From the NCBI RefSeq assembly GCF_000204055.1, contig NW_006768782.1, positions 652,467-716,466 on the forward strand: a stretch of 64,000 nt of DNA, read 5' to 3'. How positions within the stretch are numbered: the first letter of the stretch is position 1; each line of letters begins with the position of its first letter. The translations under genes were made by a program, and so were the position numbers. Shown here in pieces: positions 12,250-23,639 of the stretch. Below the pieces are notes generated by a model. It was not told the origin of the DNA. It made no database searches and saw only the letters and a program-made list of their open reading frames with translations. The stretch comes from Melampsora larici-populina 98AG31 (Eukaryota > Basidiomycota > Pucciniomycetes > Pucciniales > Melampsoraceae).

Positions 12250-12868
12250 TTGTTCTGTGATTTTCAATACGAATTCATCCTGAGCTCAACGCATGGACAT
12301 TGGATATAGGGGACATGATTTGAGAGGTACGCTTCCGTTCCACACCTAAACAACAAGGTTGGAATTCAGAGGCTAGGGCCAAGTTTCATGATTTCAAAGA
12401 AATCATCATCACTTCTTACACTTCATACCGAACCTTTGATACGTGATCTACTCAACTAGAAATTGATCCATTGACTCTCGGTCAAGTCCTCACTGGAGCA
12501 ATCCAACTTGCACAAATGGCCGGTTCAGGTGTCCCCATTAAATAAATCCACCAAAACTAAGATGCCTTGTAAATCAAAAGGCTCCAGAAACCTCACTTGC
12601 CTCCAAAGTCAAAGCCTAAGGGAAAACCTTGTAGCTCACAATTGAAGAAATACACAAATTATAAAAGCAAAACTAAATCTTCTCAAGACAAAGATGCAAA
12701 AGCTAGCAACAAGACTGCAATTCAATGGGAAGGAGGAAACTTTGATGTACTTACTGATCAATTGGCTTACAGATGAAAATAATGTTAGTAGATTGAGGAT
12801 AACAAATCAGAAAAGAGAGCTGTGATGGAAGACATGTAGAGGTACTTGATTAAGAATGGAATTGTCCC
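12250..12868 (+). pseudogene. Decayed coding relic of unknown transposon-type protein
   Basis: Short protein-like stretches persist between stops: a proline/lysine-rich basic segment (PKSKPKGKPC, from about 12599) followed by IQWEGGNFDVLTDQLAYR and then KSEKRAVMEDM. The layout of a basic tail followed by a Trp-containing helical segment is common in fungal transposon-associated proteins. There are several in-frame stops and no intact frame. The relic ends where the CACTA terminal repeat begins, which may therefore have inserted into it. Confidence 0.35.
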
Positions 12869-12871
12869 TTG
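12869..12871. other. Target-site duplication TTG, left copy
   Basis: The three bases immediately outside the left CACTG terminus read TTG, identical to the three bases immediately outside the right terminus. Confidence 0.6.
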
Positions 12872-13457
12872 CACTGCAAACATTGAACAGCTTCCACATG
12901 TGGAAAACTGGTTCTTGATGGAGAACCAAGGCTATATTTTCCACCAGGTGGATTCCATATGGAAACCATATGTTCTTTCCCAATCACAGGCCAAGCAGAC
13001 ATCCCTGAGCTACTTAGGGTTAGGGTTAAGGGCACTCAAACAGATAAATCACCTCCAAATTTTACTGTAGACTTCTTTACCAGATGACATTTGTTTCTAC
13101 ATAGAATATCTGTGGTTCAATTTAGCCAAGTCTAAAGTGTTTCAATGGACCTGTAGTCCTGGTAACAAACTATCAAAAACTAGGGTACAAGTAACCTAGT
13201 ATCTGCACTCCCCCCATTTGTTCCTTCCCACAAAATTCAGATGCTACAATTTGACCATGTTGTAGCAATCTTCAGCAAGTCACATGTATATTGAATTTAT
13301 AATGACACAAAGGTCTTGGCATTTTAGTCTCTGCACTCCCTTATAAATATTGGTTTCTCACTCCCCCTTTTTTGTTCTCAGGGTGTGAATGTCAATTAGC
13401 AAGGTCAGTGAGCAAGGTATCAACATGGAGCAAGTAATAATTAACTTGGTACAGGTT
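12872..13457 (+). repeat. Left terminal inverted repeat of the CACTA element (586 bases)
   Basis: Positions here pair with 53807-53222 in reverse complement at a constant coordinate sum of 66679, so no insertion or deletion has occurred in either copy. It starts with CACTG, as CACTA-superfamily termini do. It contains a short telomere-like run (TTAGGGTTAGGGTTAAGGG) near 13016 and two copies of the subterminal CTGCACTCCC motif. Its high identity to the right copy implies recent transposition or ongoing homogenisation. Confidence 0.85.
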
Positions 13458-14415
13458 CATTACATATGGTTGACATATGTAATGCAGTGATTTGACAATG
13501 AAGGTGCATATCCTAGGAACCTGGTATCTGCACTCCACCTTATTTTCTGTGCGCACAACATGAATTTCAATAAGCGGTGGTATTGGCGAGGTAACCACAT
13601 GAAGCACACCATGAATAAATTGTTACACATCAATTACATATGATTTACATATGTAATATGGTGTTTTGACAAAACAAGTCTGAATTAACTTGGTACAGGT
13701 TCATTACATATGATTGGCATATGTAATGCAGTGCTTTGACAATGAAGGTGCATATCCTAGGAACCTGGTATCTGCACTCCACCTTATTTTCTGTGCGCAC
13801 AACATGAATTTCAATAAGCGGTGGTATTGGCAAGGTATCCACATGAAACACACCATGAATAAATTGTTACACATCAATTACATATGATTTACATATGTAA
13901 TATGGTGTTTTGACAAAACAAGTCTGAATTAACTTGGTACAGGTTCATTACATATGATTGGCATATGTAATGCAGTGCTTTGACAATGAATGTGCATATC
14001 CTAGGAACCTGGTATCTGCACTCCACCTTATTTTCTGTGCGCACAACATGAATTTCAATAAGCGGTGGTATTGGCAAGGTATCCACATGAAACACACCAT
14101 GAATAAATTGTTACACATCAATTACATATGATTGACATATGTAATATGGTGTTTTGACAAAACAAGTCATAATTAACTTGGTACAGGCTCATTACATATG
14201 ATTGGCATATGTAATGCAGTGCTTTGACAATGAATGTGCATATCCTAGGAACCTGGTATCTGCACTCCACCTTATTTTCTGTGCGCACAACATGAATTTC
14301 AATAAGCGGTGGTATTGGCAAGGTATCCACATGAAACACACCATGAATAAATTGTTACACATCAATTACATATGATGTACATATGTAATGTGGCACCTTA
14401 AACCAGCAAAAGAAA
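13439..14415. repeat. Four tandem copies of a 244-base subterminal unit
   Basis: The phrase AATTAACTTGGTACAGG recurs at 13439, 13683, 13927 and 14171, a strict 244-base period. Each unit carries two palindromes of the form ATTACATATG-spacer-CATATGTAAT and one GGTATCTGCACTCC motif followed by TTTTCTGTGCGCACAA. Apparent minus-strand frames in each unit are identical because the repeat is; they are not genes. A partial related unit, inverted, is present inside the right terminal repeat (52790-53220). Confidence 0.92.
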
Positions 14416-15850
14416 ATGAAAGAATACATAGGTCTGTGTGGATCCCAGCAAACTGGTATTTGCACTCCCTCCTTTTTTGCTCCCACAGTATTGATGCCAT
14501 ACGCAAAGGTTACTGTGCCCTGTATCAACATGAAACAATCAAGAGATAATTTGATACAAGTTCATTACATATGATTCATACGTAATGTGGCTCTTCAAGT
14601 CCTACAATAGTAATCAAAGGAAGAAAATAACAGAATACATTCAGGTCTGTGTGGATCACAGGAAAGTGGTATCTGCACTCCCTATTTTCTTTATTCCCAG
14701 AGGATTAAGCAAGGCATCAACGTGGAACATTTACAAATAACTTGCTACCAGCTGATTACATATGATTTACATATGTAATGTGGCACTTTGCCAATAGTGA
14801 CCAAAGGCAGAAATCAAAAGAATAACTGAATATGAAGCAATATCATAGAAATAAATACCTTGTGTGCTGTACATGTATGTAAATCAAAAATTACATGTGT
14901 TTCATTGTATGTAAGTATGGTTTACATGTTCTTGTGTAACTTCTCATTACTACATGTAATGATTTGATTACATGTAGGTTTTTAACATTCAATGAGTTGT
15001 TACATTTGTGAGGAAGGTGATATCCCATTGAGCTGGCTTATTCCCTGTCTGATGATTGAGATGCCCCAATGTGAATAAAGTGTGGCAGAATTGGGAAATT
15101 CCCTCATGTTCAATTTTACTACACAAATTACAAATCTTCAAAATGATACATCAACAATTTTGACTTCTGCACTCTCTAGTTTATCCCCTTCAAATCCAAT
15201 CAGTAACTCTACAACATTGCTCCAAGAACATCCCCACCTGGCTTCCTGCGCTTACACATCATCTCTTGCAAAATCTGATGCATCCTGACTTCATTCAAGT
15301 CTGTGCAGAGCCCAGCAACCTGGCGTCTGCACTCCCCTTTTATCTGTCTCACAACATTCAGATGGCACTTTGTTAATAAAATGTGCCACTTTAACATATT
15401 TCTCTATACAATATCATTTTCAAAGTAGCACATATCTTGTACTGACACATCATCTTGTGATTGATGCTTTCTGACCTCATTAAGCTAGGTGAGTGTACAT
15501 CTTGTTTTTCTGACACCACCACATCCAGCAGCCCCCTCTGAATTGCATGTGGAACTCTTAGGACAGTCACTTATATATTCAATTCTATATTTTCACACAA
15601 TAATCTACAAAGTAATGCATTTTAAAACATTGTTTGCTTTCTACAATCCCTAGTCTTTCCCTTATTTCTTCACCATCTTCAACTATTTGGAGTCTGGATC
15701 ATCACAAGAACAAGCCCAACGGCTTATGTACTGGTAGATATCTTTATCAATGATAGCTACTGAGCTATTTCAGGTCTGCGAGGTTACCAGAAACAGAGAG
15801 ATCTGGTATTTGCACCCCTCTATTACTTTCATGGCTCCTAATATTGAGAT
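14416..15850. repeat. Left subterminal region with degenerate CTGCACTCCC motifs
   Basis: The tandem unit decays into scattered GGTATTTGCACTCCC, GGTATCTGCACTCCC and GGCGTCTGCACTCCC motifs (near 14455, 14668 and 15322) plus ATTACATATG palindromes. The stretch 14860-15000, rich in TACATGTAA and ATTGTATGTAAGTATGG, has an inverted counterpart at 52640-52780. No gene is seen before about 15750. Confidence 0.7.
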
Positions 15851-16033
15851 GTTAAAACTGTTTCACTCAATTTTGGAACTCTTAGAAAAGTTACTTCCAA
15901 TTATTTCTTTACCAAAAGAAACTTTCAAGATATTGTCAAAACTAGAGTGTAGGAAACATAAAGGGGCCAATATTTACAGTCAGGTCAACCTTCAATTGAC
16001 ACTACCCTCTCATTTCTTATTGTGTAGAAGAAT

Positions 16034-16301
16034 GTCTTCTGAAACTGAAGTCTTGCCAGAACAATGCAGCACGAGTTTATCAGCCAAAAGATCAGATGTA
16101 CTTTTTATTGGGATAGGTTTGGGATCCCTCATAATTACTGAAAAGAAAGCAGTTCCCGTGGTGCGGCAAAATCTTGCAGCCAATGTGTATAATGACGGCA
16201 GGGATGATGAGAACATGTCACAAATAGAAATCTTTTTCTCTGTGAGAGCAAGGGAGGATTTGTTGACGGAGACTGGGGCAGAGATTGTCAAAGAAGTATG
16301 A
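16034..16301 (+). CDS. Possible small ORF convergent with the transposase
   Basis: From the ATG of MSSETEVLPEQ the frame runs 89 codons and ends in TETGAEIVKEV; upstream in-frame codons extend the open frame to 15750. The product contains a short hydrophobic glycine stretch (VLFIGIGLGSLIIT). The opposite strand is also open across most of the interval, so coding strand and reality are uncertain. It sits between the left subterminal repeats and the stop codon of the transposase. No family recognised. Confidence 0.25.
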
Positions 16302-16340
16302 TGAGCCCTTTTATACCTTCCTGTATCATTAACAAAAGCC

Positions 16341-19300
16341 CTAGCGGTGCAGTGATACAAGAGCAATACTCTTCTTATCAAGAAGATAGTGTATCTCTCC
16401 TTTTTCATATATTATCCAAGCACAGCTGGCAACAACTTCACTAAGGCGTGTCAAGTATGGTCTACTCCAGTTTTCAAGTCGCAGGTGAGCTTGAAGGTCT
16501 GGTTCTCCCACCCGGGAAAAAGGATTTGGCATTCCTGCGGAAAGAGGTTTGTAGTACCGTACCAACAGCCAGGTTTCGTCCACAGGAGAATTTTCATGGC
16601 CAGGAATTCGTCGATGAGAGAATATTTTGGTGATTTTGCCGAATAAAGTGGCTCCATTCGTTTGAGAAACAACATGGACCACAGTGTTTTTTGGGCTCTT
16701 CTTGTGGGTTTGGTAATGAACGTTATTATGTTTGACTCCTGTCTTGAAATGCGCTTGAGAAGAAACAGGTGAGTACTTTATCCTGTCCTCGGCAGACATC
16801 CTACACCATGTGCTGGAAGATTTCCATTGCCAATCATTGGCCTGCGTTGCATTCAGGCGCAAGACCAATTGATCTAAGACGTCGTCATCAAGCGGCTGAG
16901 AATTATAGATATCAGAAGACTTTGGCTGAAAATCCTGGGGCTCAAATATGCTGTGTAGTTGACTGGCATAAGGTCTCAAGGATTCCGGAAGTTTAGTCTC
17001 GTCTCGCAGTAAGGCCGCTAGATTTCCCATTCGACAAAAGCTTTTGACAAAGGTGATCTCCATCTCACCTATAAGATCATGGTGTTAGTATACCTTAAGA
17101 TGAGGGGGCAGAAGACAGATGGAATGAGGATTGAAAGTGTGACTTACCAAGCCTATTGTTGTGAGTTGCCTTAAGGATTGCACCCATCAACCTCTCAAAG
17201 GGATATGACCACCAAGCTCTAACAGGTCCAAATTTCTCAAGACAATCGGCAAGGTGGATAGCCATGTGATGGTTTTGTACCAAGGCGCAGTGAGGAAAAA
17301 GCTTCAGACATCCCTTGAGGTACGTGTGGAGATGCACTCGATATTTTTGAATACAATCAGAGGTCATTGATCGCTTGAGGGCTAGATTGGTGAGGCATAC
17401 TAAGTGAGAGAAATTGTGCAGCAGAGCTGCATTTGACTGGTTTGAGCCGGTCCAAATGACAGTCAAAATGAGAGGGAGCTGAACTGTGACTAGAGTTCGC
17501 CATTCATCAGCTTTTAATTTTCCATGACCTTGGCTACCAAGCTGCTTGATTGGTCAAGAAATCCAGCTTGGGACGTGGACTCTATGCAAGAACTGATTTA
17601 TCAACTGGACCATATTCATATCAAATACCACCTCAGACTTAGGCAGATGAGAGTAGCTTCCATCCCAACCGTAGAATTGATTATCAAGTGGATCAAACTG
17701 ATCATCTCCTGAAGACGTATCCTCTCCTAACTGGGCATTGGCCATAGATACTCCTATTTCTTCTCCTGGCTCCTCACGAGTACCATGACTTGAATGTTTT
17801 CGAATGCGCCTCTTAGAATTTGCAACCAAATCACGAATTTGAATGGCGGTCATGGGTTTTGGGGGTGGACTATTCAAGACATCTTCAGACATAGACCAAA
17901 ACCTTGTGACATGGCGAGCTAATAGTCCTAGAATTATGTTATGCATTAAGTCTATGACATGATAGTCTGTAACCCTCCAGTAGTCTAACTCTAGGATAAC
18001 TGAATAACGAACATCATGTTCTTTGAAGATTTTTTGACGTTCATCAGCGGTATTTGCATCACGAGCAGCAGTGGCCCAGGTCCTGTGTTCCTCGGACGTC
18101 CTCGGGATCCAGGTGCTTTGATCAATGTTGTTAATTTCTGATTTTGGGAGATAGCATAATGAGCAGAAAGCCTCCGCGCTGTGACCTGCTAGGCCAAGAG
18201 ATCGACGGCACGCGGGTAAGTCGGCGATGAATGTCAACAAAGCAGCTCGAATGAGGCGACCATTAGGGTAGGAAGGTGTTCTTGAGAGGAAAACACCTTT
18301 ATGCCAAAGCTCTTTGAGATCAGAGATAACGGGTCCCAGAATCCAGTTGGATTGTTCAAGCGAGGGTTCTCTAGGTCCAGGAGCTATTGCCGCAAGATAT
18401 AGATTTTCAGGCAGGAATCGGATGGCATAGGGTAATGTTAAGCACACCATGATTATAAAGGTATCTGATGCCCGATGGCCTTTGCTCTTGTTACCAAAAG
18501 GATTGATTCCGTCTGTGAACATTCCAAAAATTAAATTCCCAGTCTTTGAACTGAATTGTACACCGTCTTCTCCACAGAACTCCTTCCAAATTTTGGATTG
18601 ATGAATATCCTGAACAGCCTCTCTTTCATCAAAAGGTTGAATTGAGTTGGGAAGTGATTTGTCAAGCTCTTCTTCCATTGAGGGTCGACAGACAAGCCGA
18701 GCAATCCATGTAATCAAGTCCTGAACCGCGTATTTCCGGATAGGTTGTTGGTTCCTTTGAAAGAGAGGTGCCAAGCAGACCTTTGAGCCATGCTGTGGCG
18801 GTCCCGTAGTCTTGATGGATAGTTCAGGTTGATTATTTTGGTACAAAAGGTCTAGGGATCCCGGCACCTGATCATCCAGATGAGAGCATACTGGGGAGGT
18901 GTGTTCTAGAGGATAAAGCGCAAAGCAATCTGGACAACATGTGTAATAATCCAAAGAAGGTTCAATATTCAACCATCTCATCACAGTCTGAATTTTTTTT
19001 GGCAGTCGCTGCAATGCCAGCTGTGATGTATAATCCAGTGGCTGGAGTAAACCTTCAAGACTAGATTCTGAGGATTTGATGTGAATTTCTAAGCTATTTC
19101 TTTGTGCTTGTAAAAGCCATGACGAGTTGTAGAGAGAAGTGTGATCGAAAATTGACATGCATGAAGCAATGAGACAAGCATGGATGACTGATGGGTTTTC
19201 CCCGTTGAGAGTATGTTGCATGAAATGACCTGCAAGTATTGGGCAAAAGAAGGGAATAAGTCAATTGAAAATGGAAATAATCAGAAAGCTCAAAGATTAC

Positions 19301-19677
19301 TTACTGGGATCAAAAGTAGTGATCTCCAGGTCGGGATCTAGTACATCATCCGTCTGAATCTCCAACTGAACACCCATTCGACTGGTGGGGGATGATTCAA
19401 GAGGCTCTCTCAGATCAGGCTGAGTTCCCAGTAGTGAATTGGAGTCGTTTTCTTCGGTCGAAGGATTTGAGAGACCAGATTTGTCTGAGACTGAATCATC
19501 AAGGAAATTGTCGAGTGATTCTAAAATTCGTAACCTTTGATCATTCAACTGGTGAGACTGATGAACAACAGGTGAAACTTGCAATCCTGGAACTTGAATG
19601 CCGTTGAAAACGTGAGTGAGCTTGCTACATCTAGAGCAGAGGCAAACATAAGAGCGGATTGTGTTCGACGGCAACAT
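16341..19677 (-). CDS. CACTA (Tnp2/Plavaka-like) transposase, three exons, one in-frame TGA
   Basis: Exons 19677-19305, 19229-17148 and 17068-16341 (minus strand) join in phase across introns of 75 and 79 bases into a frame of 1,061 codons including both stops. Landmarks of the family in order: N-terminal CLCSRC zinc motif; DGINPFGNKS with the first catalytic Asp; GHSAEAFCSLC; the DLMHNIILGLL segment; the HGKLKADEWR block; the C-terminal NHHMAIHLADCLEKFGPVRAWW and YPFERLMGAI block. The enzyme cuts and rejoins the element at its CACTG ends. An in-frame TGA at 17556-17554 interrupts the conserved PSWIS..PIKQLG segment. Coding continues in the same frame on both sides, so this is a single recent nonsense change, not an intron: the skipped residues are conserved. 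This copy may need another copy in the genome. The ATG of MLPSNTIRSY was chosen as start; an upstream exon is possible. Confidence 0.88.
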
Positions 19678-19699
19678 AATGAAAGATTCATCCACTTTG

Positions 19700-20161
19700 A
19701 GAGTATCTCTTGACGTGCACTGGAGAAGTCTATCTCTACAAAAGGTGGGAATCAGGAGCTGGTATCCGGTATCCGTTGTTGAACGTCTTTTTATTCTTAC
19801 ACATATCTCTCAACTTCACTTGTCGAGTTTTAACGTATGTAAAAATACTAACTTGTTAGAGTTGTCCCTTATGAAATAGAGGGTGACACCTTCACAACGT
19901 CAAACAGAACTCTTTTGTGAACATTTATGAAATATTATCATTGTTTGAAAATGACTCAGTTCTTATAGAGCTATCATTTAGGCAAACACTCCCGTCTCAC
20001 TTCACACAGTTTGAAATCCTCACATTTCGGACAATACGGTTTGTTCAATTCAGAAATCTGGGTAAGGAAGGAATCAGTATATTAATCTATTATCATGCAA
20101 GACACAGAATATCACATCAAACAAAGGGCCAGAAGCGGAACATGGAAATCTAGGTTTAATA
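19700..20161. other. Intergenic spacer within the CACTA element
   Basis: AT-rich spacer between the transposase start and the 3' end of the next minus-strand gene. No repeat or conserved frame is seen. The transposase promoter should lie here. Confidence 0.5.
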
Positions 20162-23100
20162 TCACAAAGGTGCTGGTAAAACATTTTTGGATATCATGTC
20201 TCTCACTGTTGTCAAGATTGACTTATTGATGATCTTGATATCTAACTTTTCCCAGGCTTCGAGGCTATTATAGTAATCTTTAGAGATGCAATCTTTATGA
20301 ATCTCCTGGGGAGGTCCTAGTCTGCTAATTGGGTTATTGTGACTTCGGCTTCGCACTCTGTGGGGGTTCCCGGACAGTAGCTTGATGGAGTTGTCCCGGA
20401 GTCTTGCCTTGTCTATAGATTGAAAGACAGAATCCAATGCAGAGCTTCTCCATTGTAAGATACGGACCTTACAATGCTTGAGACCCTGCTCATCCTCATA
20501 ATCAGTCTCGTCGTCACTACAGCAGTCCTGGATGACTTTTGAAAGAGGCCATAAGGATTTATGAGACATAACATAGGCAAGTCGACCCTCCCGGACCTAG
20601 ATGACATAAAGAGAGAGTTCAGTAAGTCATAATCCCCAAATGCTGTACAAGGAAGGAGAGAAGGAGATTTACTCGATTAATGCGACTGTTCTGGAGTTTG
20701 CTCTTGTCTCGCGCTTGAAGTCTTTCTTGAGACCATTCACGCTGTTCACGGTAGCTATTCAAGAGCTTATAGTCAGTGTATTGATCAGATTCTGAGAAGC
20801 CACAAGTAAACTCACTTCCGGAACCATGTGCCTTTGACGTGGCTTACAATCAATCCCAAGACTTTTTTTGGCTCAAGGTCTTCTGAATGAACTCCCGTGT
20901 ATTCGCCTGATTGAACTAGTTTAATTAGAATGACAGCAGCCATCCGAAAGAGGAAAATGTTACTGGTGGAAGCGAGGGGTCCTGAAAAATCGGGACGAAA
21001 GGACCCAACACGCAGGCGCTGCATAACACCCCACATGATTTGAAGCGCTTTGCTGCTAGCTTTCTCTCCGCCAGGACCGTCCGGATAGGGGAAACTTGGA
21101 TCTCCTGATGATTGTATAGGAGGCTGAATCGCATCTGGAAGGTCTTCTGCTTTGTCAAGTAATTCCTCAATGGAAATATTTTGAATCCATTTTTGTTTTT
21201 CAGCGGGGCTGGATCCATCAGGAACAGTCTTCACATTCTTCTTCAGGCCGTATAGAGTCCTGATGAGGGTCTTGATCAAAGTCTATTGAAAGGATATGTC
21301 AGTAAGGAAAAGACTCATTTTAACTGAACATGCCTTGAAGTTGCACAGGAAAAAACTCACTCGTATCCGACCTGCTCTGGGAGTAACATTTTCATCAGAG
21401 CTTTCTGGTGAAGAGTTGGAAACGCCTCTCTTTCCTCGCGGAGCTGTAGAGGGGGTCTTGTTGATGTAGGTGTCTATCATGTTTGTTAGCACATCAATCT
21501 TCTTATCCATTCTCTCCATCTCTTTTGAATGACTCTTGTTCATTCTCTCGATCTGTTTAGAATGGTTAGTGACCAGACATTTCAAAAGAACAATGGCCTC
21601 TTTGAAATCCTCAACTCCAGCACTATTGTTGATTTCGGGTAAATCATGTTGAGATTGTCTGTCCAGATTTGCATCATCATCAAAATCCTTTGCTGCGCCT
21701 CTGCCACTTGCAGAAAAGTTCTCCCCAAATAAATCACCCGCCTCCCACTCGTCTTCTACTTCCTCCACATTGTCAATATTTTCTTTTGAATAAGTCTGTT
21801 GAAGTATGTTGTAGGATCCTGTGGAGTTCTCGCCGTCCTCTTCGTCTTCCGGTTTATGTTCTTGATTGACAGCACGACCTTTACCTTTCCACCTCTTCCG
21901 GACTCCCCCACATGTCAACTCCGGTTCGCCCTCCTCAATTGAATTCAAGAAAGAATCTTGAAGACTAGATTGTCTTGTTTGAATTGGGGATTCTCGGAAG
22001 TTTGAAGTTTCGTGCAGATCAGGAGTATCTTCGCTGGAATCAGGACTCAGTGAAATAGGAGCCACTTTCCTTTTGGTCCTTTGCGGAGTTTGGGTTGTCT
22101 CGTCAGAAGATGATGGAGGAAGGTGGTTCAGACTTTTGGTGTGACAATTCATGGACTTCCATCGGCTTTGGGCCAACGTTTTTTGATTTGCTTTTGGTCG
22201 AGGATGAGCATCTGACAACTTGATTATTGGTGTTGATGCAATTGATCCCTCCTCGTTACTCTCATTGTCACTCGAAGGAAGATAATCATCGCTGGTTTCT
22301 TCGTTTTCATCGCTGGAGCCTCCCAAATCAGAGAATGCATTGGACCGTGTTTTTTTCTCAGGATGGATGACAGGCGAGGCAGGACGGGTGCGTCGACGCT
22401 GGGAGACTCGCAAGCCAAAACGATTAGCAGGAGCGGCCGAGATTCGCTTGGGAAGACGATTGGAACCCGGAGGTGCTCCCTTTCCTGTGAATTTTATATA
22501 AAATGTGAGGGTCTTACAAAGTGTGGAGTCTTTCAAAGATGCGATTTTTCAAACACTCACCTTTACTCTTTCCAACCTCTTGTAAATCTGTGCTTTGCTG
22601 TTCCTCAATCCTGATCTCTTCGGCATCTGCCACTGATTTGTCAATATCATTGTGGTCGTCTTCTTCACATTCTGGAATCACAAGTTCCTTGCCTGACAGG
22701 GATTTCAAATTTGATCAAATACATTCGTCAGCCCTAAAAAAAATACTGATGTTAGTGTATTTAACCAGAGACCTACTGTATAACTCGGATTTTAACAGCT
22801 GATCTTTGGCTCTTCGAGACACGGTTTTGACCTTCTTGACCTTCTCCGAGGTCCTGCGGCTCTGAACTCTGGGCTGGGGATGAGATCGGGGATTCCCGCG
22901 TGATTTTGTGTCTGAATAAACTGTTGGTATCGACTCCCCCTCTTCTGGAATTGTCAAAACCGCCTGCAAGGCGGACAATCGGGCGGAAATCCTGCGTGCT
23001 CTTACAGGTCCCGTAGATGGGTTTTTTAAAACACCATTCTCCAGTTCAGGAATCAGATGACTCGAAGCAGAGCTTGTGGAAGCCACCGGACCTAAGTGTA

Positions 23101-23630
23101 CAGAGGAGGTAAGCAATTTGCAATTTGAACTGCAGATATGGAGATAATTTCCTACTTTTTGGTCCATTTGTGGGGGAGAAGGAAAACAAATGAGCCTCCG
23201 GAGGAAGGACTATGCCTTTTTCAACTCGAATTTCTGTCTCCTCCGCAGGATCCTGATCAAAATACACGGTTCTGCTATATCTGGTCGACTGAATTCTGGC
23301 CCTTTCTTGTTCGTCGTACGGAGTAGAGTCTTTGCTTTGTTTCCGAGCTTTCGAACTTTCAAAGACATGTTTCTTGTATAATTTGGAGAGATGACTGTCG
23401 CCGACTTTACCTCCCTCAATATCAAAGCCTGCTTCTGATAAAGATGCCTTCATGTCCTTCTCATTGGGTCTATCTCTAGGATGGTGGTGGCTTGTAGTGC
23501 CTGAAATCGCATTCCACAAATCAGTTTCAATGTAGATAATAGCATAAAAACAGACCTTACCCCTTGAAACCTCACCAAATTTGGTGTCTTCGAGCTTTCG
23601 CTTGGACCCAACCGATTTATTCTGGCGCAT
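20162..23630 (-). CDS. Large unknown protein, eight exons, 989 aa, probable element accessory gene
   Basis: Exons 23630-23561, 23500-23156, 23091-22777, 22692-22561, 22484-21361, 21282-20816, 20754-20673 and 20596-20162 (minus strand) join in phase with GT-AG introns. The N-terminal two thirds are basic and acidic low complexity (KRKLEDTKF, repeated SSDE clusters), with a coiled coil of KQIERMNKSHSKEMERMDKK in exon 5. The C-terminal third is globular: an RMAAVILIKLVQSGEY helix, REQREWSQERLQARDK, an acidic CCSDDETDYEDE strip and VRILQWRSSALDSVF. This C-terminal pattern recurs in uncharacterised basidiomycete proteins; no enzymatic motif is visible. It lies directly upstream of the transposase on the same strand, the place where CACTA elements often carry a second, DNA-binding protein gene; that role is inference. 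Confidence 0.8.
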
Positions 23631-23639
23631 GTTGATTAC

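Noticed and set aside
12846..13070. Plus-strand frame with an equivalent at 53609-53965 on the minus strand, looking like a conserved protein
   Set aside because: The two frames are the same because they lie in the two copies of the 586-base terminal inverted repeat; the repeat continues past the frames without any coding boundary, and the upstream parts differ.
13392..14339. Four near-identical minus-strand frames of about 70 codons
   Set aside because: They recur exactly with the 244-base tandem repeat and have no protein character; they reflect DNA repetition, not genes.
13439..14415. CRISPR-like array
   Set aside because: The period is 244 bases with no unique spacers, and the genome is eukaryotic; it is a tandem subterminal repeat.
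17515..17560. An intron removing the in-frame TGA of the transposase (GTCCAC to GCAG)
   Set aside because: It would delete residues conserved in the family (PSWI and PIKQ), be only about 43 bases long and use a poor donor.
17524..17712. Plus-strand frame overlapping the transposase
   Set aside because: It is the reverse strand of a conserved transposase segment; the in-frame TGA on the minus strand merely allows it to look open.
23046..23425. Overlapping plus-strand frames within the 989-residue gene
   Set aside because: They are shadows of exons 2 and 3, which are supported by consistent phases and splice sites on the minus strand.
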